In this document: positions 7,034 through 15,642 of the stretch, piece after piece
Layout: every line of letters begins with the position of its first letter
Position numbering within the stretch: the stretch's first letter is position 1
Source: Lysinibacillus alkalisoli
Lineage (GTDB): Bacteria > Bacillota > Bacilli > Bacillales_A > Planococcaceae
Assembly: GCF_014643595.1 (NCBI RefSeq)
Contig: NZ_BMJT01000005.1
Span: 1-64,000 of the forward strand
Direction of reading: 5' to 3'
Length of the DNA stretch: 64,000 nucleotides
The notes under the pieces: generated by a model
The model's input: the letters and a program-made list of their open reading frames with translations, nothing else
Database searches by the model: none
Told to the model about the DNA's origin: nothing
Program-made: the position numbers and the translations under genes

Positions 7034-7864
7034 ATGGAGTTCAAAACATTAATGAATGGGGTATGCATGCCTAGAGTCGGTTTAGGTGTGTATAAAATGA
7101 CAAATCGTGATGAAACTTTAGCTGCTATTGAAGAGGCAATCCGAGATGGTTATCGTGCAATCGATACAGCGTCTTTTTACAAAAATGAACGAGAAGTTGG
7201 TGAGGCAGTCCGCATAAGTGGGATACCTCGAGAAGAATTTTTCATCACAACTAAGGTGTGGAATGATGATCAAGGTTATGATGAGACGTTGCGTGCATTT
7301 GAACAGTCCTTAAAAAATTTGGACATGGATTATCTTGATTTATATTTGACACACTGGCCAATCGAAGATAAGTATACGCATACATATCGTGCGATTGAAC
7401 GTCTTTATGATGAGAAATTAATACGTGTACCAGGCGTATCTAATCATCATCAAAAGCATTTAGCAACATTGGAGCAGTTTGCTAATGTCATGCCAATGGT
7501 AAATCAAATTGAAATGCATCCTTACTTACAACAACAAGAATTGCGTGCGTATTGTAATGAACGTAATATCGCATTGACAGCATGGTCTCCGTTAGGGAGA
7601 GGGGCTGTTTTAGAAGATGCAGACTTAATCCAATTAGCTGAACAATATAATAAAACACCTGCACAAATTATTTTACGTTGGCATATTCAACGCGACGTGA
7701 TTGTGATACCTAAATCTGTAACGCCTTCACGTATTAAGGCAAATATTGAGCTATTTAATTTTGCACTCACTAACGAAGATATGCAACGTATTACAACATT
7801 AAATAAAAATAAACGTTTCGGTGTAAATCCCGAACATGAAGGTTTTGAAAAACATTTCGGTTAA
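7034..7864 (+). CDS. Aldo/keto reductase (YtbE/YvgN type)
   Basis: An NADPH-dependent cytosolic reductase of aldehydes and ketones, such as methylglyoxal-like carbonyls; substrate not predictable. The catalytic tetrad is visible as D44, Y49, K74 and H107 (DTASFY, TTKVW, LTHWP), and IPKSV near residue 230 lies in the cofactor-binding region. About 276 residues is the AKR5-like length. ATG at 7034 is favoured (AGGAG 11 bases upstream); an in-frame GTG at 7028 is only 5 bases from it. Followed by a terminator shared with the convergent gene. Confidence 0.9.
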   Translation: MEFKTLMNGVCMPRVGLGVYKMTNRDETLAAIEEAIRDGYRAIDTASFYKNEREVGEAVRISGIPREEFFITTKVWNDDQGYDETLRAFEQSLKNLDMDYLDLYLTHWPIEDKYTHTYRAIERLYDEKLIRVPGVSNHHQKHLATLEQFANVMPMVNQIEMHPYLQQQELRAYCNERNIALTAWSPLGRGAVLEDADLIQLAEQYNKTPAQIILRWHIQRDVIVIPKSVTPSRIKANIELFNFALTNEDMQRITTLNKNKRFGVNPEHEGFEKHFG

Positions 7865-7876
7865 CATAGCACTAAA

Positions 7877-7913
7877 AAAGAACGGTTGAAAAATACATTT
7901 TCAACCGTTCTTT
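7877..7913. terminator. Bidirectional terminator
   Basis: A 16-bp stem (AAAGAACGGTTGAAAA and complement) between convergent genes, with T-runs on both strands. Confidence 0.88.
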
Positions 7914-7915
7914 GT

Positions 7916-8725
7916 TTATAAATGATTCGTAATTGTTGTGAGCTTTTGGGTGATGGGATGATGGAAACGAACCGTTTTTGCTCTTAATTCGTAATGGTCT
8001 TGTTGGACTGTACTCCCATACAGAACATCACCTATAATAGGGTGCCCTAAGAAAGCAAGATGCACACGTATTTGGTGGGTACGGCCAGTAACTAGATTAA
8101 GCTCAATCACAGACCGCTTACCATGTTGTAGTGTCTTATAGTGTGTAATAGCAGATTGCCCTGTACGGCTTACTACACGGCGAGTATTATGATGTCGGTC
8201 ACGCCCAATGGCTTGATTGATAGTGCCTTCAGCAGGCTTTAATTGCCCTTCGATAACCGCTTCATAAATACGTGTTACTTGTTGTGTAGCCAGATCATAA
8301 TCAAGCTTAGCTTTCACTAGTGGGTTTTTAGCCATCAGTAATACGCCACTTGTGCCTGCATCTAAGCGTTGTACATGCTCAACATAACCTTGTACATGCC
8401 CTGCAATATGATTCATACAAGTATTTTGCTGTGTAGGCTCATTAGGGTGCGTAGGCATGTTATGAGGCTTTACAGCGACTAATACTGCATCGTCCTCATA
8501 AATAATAGGGATAGCACAGGCAACCGCTGTGTAGTTGGAATTTATGTTAGGCATGGCAATTTGTAATGTAGTGCCTATAGGGAAAGTAATATTCCAACGA
8601 GGTACCTCATCATTTATAGTAATCGCCTTTGCCATTCGCAGCTCATGTACGAGCTTTTTGCCTGCATGAAAATAATCACGTAATACTTGTTCAATTGTCA
8701 TAGGAGCTTGTAAAGTAAACTGCAT
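7916..8725 (-). CDS. RluA-family 23S/tRNA pseudouridine synthase
   Basis: Isomerises uridine to pseudouridine in structured RNA. The catalytic loop is QRLDAGTSG with D122 as the nucleophile (the usual histidine of HRLD is Q here, a tolerated change). The conserved IYEAVIEG strand and the VTGRTHQIRVHLA motif near residues 218-230 are intact. A short N-terminal S4-like region (about 1-60) is degenerate. The length (269) is short for RluD, nearer YhcT/YjbO types. Its ATG overlaps the stop of bdbC (TAATG), so the two share an mRNA. Confidence 0.88.
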   Translation of the reverse strand: MQFTLQAPMTIEQVLRDYFHAGKKLVHELRMAKAITINDEVPRWNITFPIGTTLQIAMPNINSNYTAVACAIPIIYEDDAVLVAVKPHNMPTHPNEPTQQNTCMNHIAGHVQGYVEHVQRLDAGTSGVLLMAKNPLVKAKLDYDLATQQVTRIYEAVIEGQLKPAEGTINQAIGRDRHHNTRRVVSRTGQSAITHYKTLQHGKRSVIELNLVTGRTHQIRVHLAFLGHPIIGDVLYGSTVQQDHYELRAKTVRFHHPITQKLTTITNHL

Positions 8726-9141
8726 TATTTCGCCTCTTTAACAAGCAAAATAGAAGCCACAATAATAACTACAAATGCTACTAAAGATAAGAATGGGATT
8801 GTGATAAATCCTAACCAATTAATATACTCTGCTGTGCATGATACTGATTTACAAGCGGGTGCAGTGGATGCTAAAAAGCTTAGTTTTTGAATGCCATAAT
8901 GATAAATGGCAATAGCACCACCAATAGCAGAGAATGCGAGGGTCGTCATGGCAATTTTGGCGTTTTTTTGCCAGATAGCAATGGTAGTAATAAGTAAAAT
9001 TGGGTACATTAAAATACGTTGGTACCAACACATTTCACAAGGTAAATAGTGTCGTACTTCGGAAAAATAAAGCGAGCCTAAAGTGGCTACTAATGATACA
9101 ACCCAAATGAGAAGTAGTAGATTTTCTGATTTCTTTGACAT
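8725..9141 (-). CDS. bdbC: Disulfide bond formation protein BdbC (DsbB family)
   Basis: A four-helix membrane quinone:thiol oxidoreductase that reoxidises extracytoplasmic disulfide-forming proteins. The first extracytoplasmic loop carries C35-E-M-C38 and the second C97 and C102, the two redox pairs of the family. Predicted transmembrane helices run at about 8-25, 42-58, 64-82 and 109-134. The usual thiol partner BdbD is not adjacent. It diverges from the redox-type two-component system at 9302. Starts after CGGAGG. Confidence 0.92.
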   Translation of the reverse strand: MSKKSENLLLLIWVVSLVATLGSLYFSEVRHYLPCEMCWYQRILMYPILLITTIAIWQKNAKIAMTTLAFSAIGGAIAIYHYGIQKLSFLASTAPACKSVSCTAEYINWLGFITIPFLSLVAFVVIIVASILLVKEAK

Positions 9142-9217
9142 ACGTCACCTCCGTGATATCGCTATTGATTATAAATCTTACAAAAAAGCTTGTAAATAAA
9201 AAAGATACAAGTTAAAA

Positions 9218-9233
9218 ACTTTCGGTCGAAAGT
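9218..9233. promoter_or_regulatory. Inverted repeat upstream of the GAF sensor kinase
   Basis: ACTTTCG-GT-CGAAAGT, a 7-2-7 repeat in the bdbC/sensor divergent region. It could be an operator for either gene; no known consensus is matched with confidence. Confidence 0.35.
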
Positions 9234-9301
9234 ATGAACATTTTTTTACACGTCTTAAAACAGGAAGATGATATGATTAAGACAAAGGAAAGGTGTATGT
9301 G

Positions 9302-10414
9302 ATGCAAAAAGAACAAGCAAACGTTTTGCTATTAAAAGAGATAGCAGAGCTATTAAATGAAGGTACAGAAATGTTTGCCATGTTAGAAACAGCACTGAAA
9401 AAATTCTTAATGGGTACAAATTTTGAAACGGGCTGGATTTTTTTTATTGATGAAAAAGGCCGTACTCAACTTGTAACGCATGTGAATTTACCAGAGGCAT
9501 TAAGTCATAATAATTGCCATTATTTAAAAAAAGGTGGCTGTTTCTGTGTTTCTAGTTATCGCAATGAAAAATTAGACAAGGCATCGAATATTATTGCTTG
9601 TCAGCGGATTGAAAGCGCAATAGAAGCGAATAATGGTTCTAGTAATGCGATTACCCATCATGCAACAGTGCCACTGCAATCGGGACAAGAACGCTTTGGT
9701 TTGCTCAATGTAGCATCTCCTAACACCATCCGTTTTACAGATGCAGAGCTTGCTTTATTAGAGTCTGTGGCTTTTCAAATGGGTTCTGCCATAAAACGCA
9801 TCGGTTTAACTCAACAAGCACAAGAAGTAGCGCTTGCTCAAGAGCGAAATCGTCTGGCGAGAGATTTGCATGATTCTGTGAATCAGTTATTATTTTCTGT
9901 TACGTTAACAGCACGAGCTGGCGTTGAAATGAGTCAAGATGCATTGATTAAAGAAACCTTTAAAGAAATACAGCAACTTACGCAAGATGCCTTAACAGAG
10001 ATGCGCGCCTTAATTTGGCAGTTGCGTCCTAAAGGGTTAGAAACAGGTTTAATGGAAGCTATTAAAGCTTATGCAGAGATTGTTGGCTTAACATTAAATG
10101 TAACAGTATCAGGCGTGTTACAATTTCCTTCACGCATTGAAGAAACATTGTTTAGAATTGCACAAGAAGCATTAAATAATGTGAGAAAGCATGCTGGAGT
10201 AACAGAGGCTAGCATTTATATTACAGTAACGGCTACAGATATTTTATTAGTTGTTCGAGATAGTGGCAGGGGATTCGACTTTGACGCTAGTGAACAATTA
10301 TTATCTATGGGATTACAGTCTATACGAGACCGTGCCAAGGAGATGGGGGGCACAGCAGACTGGGTAAGTGCTATTGATAAAGGCACAGAGCTACTTATTC
10401 GGCTACCATATTAG
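9302..10414 (+). CDS. yhcY: GAF-domain sensor histidine kinase (YhcY/AirS type)
   Basis: A cytosolic sensor kinase without membrane segments: GAF domain about 10-165, HisKA_3 dimerisation/phosphoacceptor region with H190 in ARDLHDSV, and a HATPase at about 275-370 (NNVRKHA, DSGRGFD, GLQSIRDRA). Architecture and length match B. subtilis YhcY. The GAF domain has C72, C80, C82 and C100, like the cysteines that hold the [2Fe-2S] cluster of S. aureus AirS, so oxygen or redox sensing is a reasonable inference. ATG at 9302 sits nine bases after GGAAAGG. The partner regulator follows after 11 bases. Confidence 0.88.
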   Translation: MQKEQANVLLLKEIAELLNEGTEMFAMLETALKKFLMGTNFETGWIFFIDEKGRTQLVTHVNLPEALSHNNCHYLKKGGCFCVSSYRNEKLDKASNIIACQRIESAIEANNGSSNAITHHATVPLQSGQERFGLLNVASPNTIRFTDAELALLESVAFQMGSAIKRIGLTQQAQEVALAQERNRLARDLHDSVNQLLFSVTLTARAGVEMSQDALIKETFKEIQQLTQDALTEMRALIWQLRPKGLETGLMEAIKAYAEIVGLTLNVTVSGVLQFPSRIEETLFRIAQEALNNVRKHAGVTEASIYITVTATDILLVVRDSGRGFDFDASEQLLSMGLQSIRDRAKEMGGTADWVSAIDKGTELLIRLPY

Positions 10415-10425
10415 GAGGTGTTAAG

Positions 10426-11070
10426 ATGATTCGTGTATTAATTGCTGACGATCACCATGTCGTTCGACGAGGATTATTATTTTTTTTGAAGACACAAAAA
10501 GATATTGAAGTGATTGGCGAGGCTAGTAATGGAGCAGAGGCTGTTAAATTAGCAGCGCAACTTATGCCAGATATTGTGCTGATGGATTTAATTATGCCTC
10601 AAATGAACGGGATTGAAGCGACCATTCAAATTAAAGAGAAGTTCCCTACAATGGAAGTGTTAATGTTAACGAGCTATTCCGATCGTGACCATGTGATTCC
10701 AGCGCTAGATGCAGGCGCAGCAGGTTATCAATTGAAAGATATTGAACCAGACGACTTAGTAGACTCCATACGTAAAATTATGCGTGGTGAAAATATTTTA
10801 CATCCTGAGGCGACTACTACATTAGAGCGTGAACAAGAAGAAATGGAAAACGCTCCTCATCTTTTACATCCCTTAACCCCAAGAGAACGGGATGTATTAT
10901 CGGAGTTAACAAAGGGGAAAAGTAATAAAGAAATCGCAGCTTCTTTATTTGTTACAGAAAAAACGATTAAAACCCATATTTCTAATATTTTTCATAAATT
11001 AGAAGTACAAGACCGCACACAAGCGGCATTATATGCTGTTAAACATGGCTTAACAGAGGGAATGACATAA
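10426..11070 (+). CDS. yhcZ: NarL/FixJ-family response regulator (YhcZ/AirR type)
   Basis: Receives phosphate from the kinase encoded just upstream. The receiver domain (1-120) shows the acidic pair D8-D9, phosphoacceptor D54 (VLMDLIMP), and K103-like switch residues in YQLKD. A LuxR-type HTH occupies about 148-210 (LTPRERDVLSEL, GKSNKEIA, TEKTIKTHISNI). 214 residues is the standard length. It has an AGGAGG site, and a terminator closes the pair. Its targets cannot be read from this window; the divergent bdbC is one candidate. Confidence 0.93.
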   Translation: MIRVLIADDHHVVRRGLLFFLKTQKDIEVIGEASNGAEAVKLAAQLMPDIVLMDLIMPQMNGIEATIQIKEKFPTMEVLMLTSYSDRDHVIPALDAGAAGYQLKDIEPDDLVDSIRKIMRGENILHPEATTTLEREQEEMENAPHLLHPLTPRERDVLSELTKGKSNKEIAASLFVTEKTIKTHISNIFHKLEVQDRTQAALYAVKHGLTEGMT

Positions 11071-11071
11071 A

Positions 11072-11106
11072 AAAATGCCTCATCGTTAGGTGAGGCATTT
11101 TGTTTT
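11072..11106 (+). terminator. Terminator after yhcZ
   Basis: AAAATGCCTCA stem, 8-base loop, TGAGGCATTTT, then TGTTTT. Confidence 0.88.
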
Positions 11107-11118
11107 GCATACATCGTA

Positions 11119-11268
11119 TTATTTTGTTTCTTGTTCTTTCACTTTAGCTACTAAACGCTCCGTCATATCTTCTACTTGCATTAAAGAAGAGAGTGGGTCA
11201 GAAGTGATACATTCTATTTGCGTTACAGTAATAAAACTATGTTGCCATAAATAGTATATGTTGTTAAA
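11119..11268 (-). pseudogene. Possible gene remnant downstream of the CDF exporter
   Basis: An open frame of about 49 codons ending in TAA, with protein-like content (tail reading MQVEDMTERLVAKVKEQETK). It has no ATG, GTG or TTG except an internal ATG 20 codons before the stop, and no ribosome site there. It may be the decayed end of an old gene or a chance frame; it lies between the CDF stop and the yhcZ terminator. Confidence 0.25.
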
Positions 11269-11275
11269 TCATCCT

Positions 11276-12139
11276 TTATTCAGGTTCAATATGGACATGC
11301 ACATGGCTATAAACATATTTAGTTTGAACATGTTGTTCAATTTGTTCTGTAATATGATGGCTCTCAACGACATTTAAATGGGTAGCTACAGTAATCGTAA
11401 CATCAATGAAATACATGTTGCCATGTGTACGTCCGCGTATATTTTTAACGCTACATACTCCCTCTACTTCTGCAATTAAAGCTGTAAGCTCGGCAACGTC
11501 TTTAATCTCAAACGCATCGGTTAATGCTTTCACAGCATCCCAGAAAATTTCAATCGCTGTTTTAATAATAATAGCAGCAACAAGTACGGCTGTAATACTA
11601 TCAATAATCGGAAAACCTAAAATGGCTGCAATAATACCAACGGCTGCCCCTAGACTTACTAAAGCATCTGAGCGATTGTCCATAGCGGCAGCTTTTACAG
11701 CAGCACTATTAATACGTGTAGCAAGTGCTAAGTTATAGCGGTATACGAGATACATAATACCACCACTAATAAGTGCAACGTAAGCTGTTAAAGAAGAAGG
11801 TGTCGTTGTATTGCCTTGCCACATATTTTGTATGGCGCTTGATAACACTTCTAATCCTACTAATAACATAATAAAAGAAGCGACTAGTGAAGCAATAGTT
11901 TCAGCTCTTAAATGCCCATATTGATGGTTGGCATCAGGTGGTCGCTGTGAGATGCGCAAACCAATAAGTACAGCGATTGAGGCGATAATATCCGTCGTAT
12001 TATTTAAACCATCTGCGCGCAATGCTTCAGAATTCCCCGTAATGCCTATAGTGAGTTTCACAGTGCTCAACACAAGATATGTAATGATAGAGAGCCATGC
12101 CCCTTTTTCACCTTGTTTTAAATTACTATATAAATCCAT
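11276..12139 (-). CDS. Cation diffusion facilitator exporter (MneS/YeaB type)
   Basis: A proton-driven efflux carrier for divalent metals, in Bacilli usually manganese (MneP/MneS) or zinc. 288 residues, with about six transmembrane helices in the first 210 and a cytoplasmic beta-alpha-beta domain at the end. Metal residues include D43 and D50 (ADGLNNTTD) in helix 2, the H72-H76-E80 loop motif (NHQYGHLRAE) and a DNRSD motif in helix 5. The ATG at 12139 is chosen because TAAGGAGG lies 9-16 bases upstream; longer in-frame versions would start inside the preceding hairpin. Metal identity is inferred from family, not proven. Confidence 0.88.
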   Translation of the reverse strand: MDLYSNLKQGEKGAWLSIITYLVLSTVKLTIGITGNSEALRADGLNNTTDIIASIAVLIGLRISQRPPDANHQYGHLRAETIASLVASFIMLLVGLEVLSSAIQNMWQGNTTTPSSLTAYVALISGGIMYLVYRYNLALATRINSAAVKAAAMDNRSDALVSLGAAVGIIAAILGFPIIDSITAVLVAAIIIKTAIEIFWDAVKALTDAFEIKDVAELTALIAEVEGVCSVKNIRGRTHGNMYFIDVTITVATHLNVVESHHITEQIEQHVQTKYVYSHVHVHIEPE

Positions 12140-12184
12140 GGAATATTGCCTCCTTAGCAAAAAGTTTCCCCTAAACAAGACCAT

Positions 12185-12222
12185 TAAAAACAGCGAAGGA
12201 GGAGCCCACAATGGACTCCCCC
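12185..12222 (-). terminator. Hairpin between the CorC-type gene and the CDF exporter
   Basis: On the minus strand an 11-bp stem (GGGGGAGTCCA with TGGGCTCCTCC, 3-base loop) is followed after seven bases by TTTTT. It may be a weak terminator or an attenuator letting some transcription reach the exporter. Confidence 0.55.
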
Positions 12223-12233
12223 TACTTTAACAA

Positions 12234-13622
12234 TCAGTCAATCATAACTGGGCTCTCTTCTTCTGCAGGTGGTAATTTTTTAACCTCAACGTATAAAATG
12301 TGGTGTCCGTCGAGTTCTTTAGCAGTAAAAGCATAGCCTTGTTCTTCAATTGTATCGCCTTCTAAAGCATTGAAATGATTCGTCATAAACCAACCACCAA
12401 TAGTATCAACATCATCATCTTCAATGGTGATGCCTAATAAGTCATTTACATTTTCCACAATAACTTTAGCATCTAAAATATAGTGGTTAGCCCCTAGTTT
12501 ACGTACTTCGGGTACTTCATCAGCATCAAATTCATCTCGGATATCACCGACAATTTCTTCAATAATATCTTCAATAGTAACTAATCCAGAAGTACCGCCG
12601 TACTCGTCAATTAAGATAGCCATGTGGATGCGTTCACGCTGGATTTTTAATAGCAACTCACTAATCGGCATTGTTTCCATAACACGAATAATGGGTTGCA
12701 TATATGCTGTTATCGGTTTGTCACCATTGTTAGGATTTTTAATATATGCCGTTAAAATATGTTTCATATTAACAAGACCAATAATGTTATCTTTATCGCC
12801 ATCAATAATAGGGTAACGTGTATATTGCTCTACCCCCATTAATTCAAAAACTTCTTTAATGGTTAACTCTTTTTCTAAACCGACGATTTCCGTACGAGGT
12901 ACCATCGTCTCTTTGGCTAAACGTTCAGAGAATTCAAAAATACTATTTACATATTTGTATTCGGAGTTATTAATTTCGCCGCCTTTATAACTGTCTGCTA
13001 AAATCATACGTAACTCTTCTTCTGTATGTGCTGCATCATTTTCTGAAACAGCTTTAAAGCCAAATAGTCCAGTTAAAGCACGTGCAGAGCCATTCAATAA
13101 TTTGATGAATGGATACATAATATTATGGAATAAAATAAGCGGGCCTGCTAATGTTAATGTTAACTTTTCAGCCTTTTGAATAGCAATTGTCTTTGGCGCT
13201 AATTCTCCAATTACAACGTGTGAGAATGTCACCAATGAGAATACGATTAAAAATGAAAGTACGGATGTAATGCGAGCATCTAAATTTAAAAAGTCAAATA
13301 ATGGCTCTAAGATGATAGCAAATGTAGGTTCACCAATCCAACCTAATCCTAACGCTGTCATTGTAATACCTAACTGACAGGCAGATAAATATTCATCTAA
13401 ATTTGATACAAGTTTCTGTGCCTTTAAAGCTTTTTTGTTTCCTTCAGCTGCAAGCTGGTCAATACGTGTCTTTCTTACTTTTACAATCGCAAACTCTGAT
13501 GCGACAAAAAAAGCTGTTAAGGCGATTAAAGCAGCAAATACTGCCAATCTAATGGTTAACACCAATATGTCTCCGTCCAAATAATCGCTTTGCCCTCTAC
13601 GTTTTGCGCAAGAACAAAGCAT
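12234..13622 (-). CDS. CorC/HlyC-family membrane protein with CBS domains
   Basis: A DUF21-CBS-CBS-CorC_HlyC protein of 462 residues. The N-terminal third has four transmembrane helices (start about 22-45, 82-105, 115-137, 150-172), followed by paired CBS domains (about 235-355) with MVPRTEIV and IDEYGGTSGLVTIEDIIEEIVG, and a small C-terminal domain. Related proteins are linked to Mg2+ or Co2+ transport and cation tolerance. The ATG is close (3 bases) to its AGGAGG, so a TTG about 14-16 codons later is an alternative start. Same strand as the CDF exporter, separated by a hairpin. Confidence 0.88.
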   Translation of the reverse strand: MLCSCAKRRGQSDYLDGDILVLTIRLAVFAALIALTAFFVASEFAIVKVRKTRIDQLAAEGNKKALKAQKLVSNLDEYLSACQLGITMTALGLGWIGEPTFAIILEPLFDFLNLDARITSVLSFLIVFSLVTFSHVVIGELAPKTIAIQKAEKLTLTLAGPLILFHNIMYPFIKLLNGSARALTGLFGFKAVSENDAAHTEEELRMILADSYKGGEINNSEYKYVNSIFEFSERLAKETMVPRTEIVGLEKELTIKEVFELMGVEQYTRYPIIDGDKDNIIGLVNMKHILTAYIKNPNNGDKPITAYMQPIIRVMETMPISELLLKIQRERIHMAILIDEYGGTSGLVTIEDIIEEIVGDIRDEFDADEVPEVRKLGANHYILDAKVIVENVNDLLGITIEDDDVDTIGGWFMTNHFNALEGDTIEEQGYAFTAKELDGHHILYVEVKKLPPAEEESPVMID

Positions 13623-13701
13623 ACACCTCCTGTAAGTGAAAAAATGTTAGCTGATATAATAATAAAATATTTATAAGTAAAATACAAATAATGAATAGCG
13701 A

Positions 13702-13905
13702 TTACTCATAGACGTGAAACAGCATTAATTCATGAATCATTTCTTTTACCTTTTGTTCATTCGATGGCGGAGCAGTTAGCCATTTGATTGAGCCATCTTT
13801 CTCATACTCTGCCTCGTAACGTTGTCGCTCATAAAAAAATTGTAAGCGCCAACCTGGTAACTGTGCATTTGCATATAATGGTTTGTAATTAAAATGTTGG
13901 ATCAT
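13702..13905 (-). CDS. yheE: YheE-family small protein (DUF5342)
   Basis: 67 residues, aromatic-rich (HFNYKPLY, PGWRLQFFYERQRY), resembling B. subtilis YheE, whose function is unknown. The second of two nearby ATGs (13905) has the better spacing to AGGGGG (7 bases against 1). In B. subtilis yheE lies next to yheB and yheA, and here it diverges from the yheB counterpart, which supports the name by synteny. Confidence 0.75.
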   Translation of the reverse strand: MIQHFNYKPLYANAQLPGWRLQFFYERQRYEAEYEKDGSIKWLTAPPSNEQKVKEMIHELMLFHVYE

Positions 13906-14033
13906 AGTCATTCCCCCTTGCTTCTTTATTATGACGGATTGCTAGCTTACTGCCAACTACGTAGTGTATTTATTTTCTTTTCTAGCATATGGTTTGTTAT
14001 AATGACTACAGCAAAAAGAGAAAGTGAGGCACG

Positions 14034-15182
14034 ATGCGTGTGAAAATCCTTTTTACCATCTCCTTTATGGCATTGATTGGCGCAATCATTGGGGGTATTA
14101 CGAATCACCTTGCAATAAAAATGCTATTTCGACCACACCATCCCATTTACATTAAAGGTAAGCGTTTGCCTTTTACACCAGGTCTTATACCTAAGAGACG
14201 TGATGAATTAGCCAAACAATTAGGGGACACAGTTGTAAACTATTTATTAACACCAGAAACCATTCATAAAAAGTTTTTTTCACAGGATATTAAAGATAAA
14301 GTTACTCTATTTTTGGAGGATAAGTCAGACCAACTCCTTTTTACACCTGATAAAACGATTCAAGACTGGTTAACACAAGCTGGTTTTCCACATATGGCTA
14401 CTGATGTCGAACAAAAAATTGATCAAGTTATTGTACAACAATTTGGTCATTTACATCACACCTTATCGACAAAGGCAATCGAACAACTTCTTTCTGAGGA
14501 TGTTAAAGCAACTATTGATCATAAAATACCAGAAGCGGTTAACCATATGTTAGATAAGGGACGAGATTATTTTGTGTCACCTGAAGGGGAATTGACGATT
14601 AAAAATATGATTGATAGCTTTTTATCTTCAAAAGGCTCGCTTGGAAATATGATTCATATGTTTGTTGGTGATTCAAATTCGCTTGTATTAAAGGTACAAA
14701 AGGAACTTGTTCATTTAATTCAGTCAGACTCGACAAGAGCTACACTAACCACAATCTTTATGACAGAGTGGCAAAATTTACAGAAGAGACCAGCAATTGA
14801 TTTTATGCAAGATATTGCGTTCGAACCAATCGTAGAACGGGTGCAAAATTATGCTAAACAACAGTTAGCTATTTCATCTCGATTAGACCAACCACTTGTA
14901 CATTATTGGAAAAATGGACCACAATATATGAAAACAACAATTATTCCACAGCTAGTAGAACGAGGATTTACTGAAGCAGAACATCGATTAGAAGATGTGT
15001 TACAACGCTTAAACTTAAGAGAAGTCGTGAGAGAGCAAGTTGACTCCTTCCCAGTTGCACAATTAGAAGACCTGGTGTTAGGCATTTCAAGGAGAGAATT
15101 TAAAATGATTACTGTACTCGGTGCTGTATTAGGTGGTTTAATAGGTATAGTACAAGGCGTAATCGTACATTTAATAGGGTAA
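14034..15182 (+). CDS. yheB: DUF445 membrane protein, YheB
   Basis: A 382-residue protein with one transmembrane helix at each end (about 5-25 and 358-380) and a long, charged, helical middle. The N-terminal [19 protein letters not shown] block is the family signature. DUF445 proteins are of unknown molecular function; B. subtilis YheB is associated with the cell envelope. It sits 18 bases before yheA on the same strand, the B. subtilis order. Confidence 0.9.
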   Translation: MRVKILFTISFMALIGAIIGGITNHLAIKMLFRPHHPIYIKGKRLPFTPGLIPKRRDELAKQLGDTVVNYLLTPETIHKKFFSQDIKDKVTLFLEDKSDQLLFTPDKTIQDWLTQAGFPHMATDVEQKIDQVIVQQFGHLHHTLSTKAIEQLLSEDVKATIDHKIPEAVNHMLDKGRDYFVSPEGELTIKNMIDSFLSSKGSLGNMIHMFVGDSNSLVLKVQKELVHLIQSDSTRATLTTIFMTEWQNLQKRPAIDFMQDIAFEPIVERVQNYAKQQLAISSRLDQPLVHYWKNGPQYMKTTIIPQLVERGFTEAEHRLEDVLQRLNLREVVREQVDSFPVAQLEDLVLGISRREFKMITVLGAVLGGLIGIVQGVIVHLIG

Positions 15183-15200
15183 AAAGAAAAGAGGCTAATT

Positions 15201-15545
15201 ATGATTAACATTTATGATGACATCAATCGCTTAGAGGCGACAATGCGTAAGACAAACGAGTTTAAAACATTAGAAGAGGCTATTGTATTAGTAAAAGACG
15301 ATGAAGAAGCGCGTACATTATTCACAAATTTCCGCGATGTACAAATGAAGTTGCAAGAAAAACAAATGGCTGGTGAAGAGATTTTAGAAGATGAATACCA
15401 ACATGCGCAAAAAGTGGCTCAGCTAGCCCAACAAAACCCAAAGATTTTAACGATGTTAGAAGCAGAGATGGCCGTAAGCGGTATGCTGCAAGAGGTTAAT
15501 CGTGTATTAACGAAACCGATTCAAGCAATGTATGACAATTTATAA
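15201..15545 (+). CDS. yheA: YlbF/YmcA-family protein YheA
   Basis: A 114-residue, wholly helical soluble protein of the same family as YlbF and YmcA, which form a complex that affects RNase Y and development in B. subtilis. YheA is the paralogue of uncertain role. The family pattern is visible as E-F-K-T-L-E-E-A...R-T-L-F-T-N-F-R near 20-50 and the long second helix. It has a GAGG site and a strong terminator. Confidence 0.9.
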   Translation: MINIYDDINRLEATMRKTNEFKTLEEAIVLVKDDEEARTLFTNFRDVQMKLQEKQMAGEEILEDEYQHAQKVAQLAQQNPKILTMLEAEMAVSGMLQEVNRVLTKPIQAMYDNL

Positions 15546-15554
15546 GCAATCTTA

Positions 15555-15593
15555 AGATGTTCCCTAAAGCGCTTTAGGGACATCTTTTTTTTT
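15555..15593 (+). terminator. Terminator after yheA
   Basis: AGATGTTCCCTAAAGC pairs with GCTTTAGGGACATCT (one bulged T), followed by nine T. Confidence 0.9.
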
Positions 15594-15642
15594 GGTACAA
15601 TAGAATATCATACTGATAAGCAAAGGAAGAACAAATAAGATT

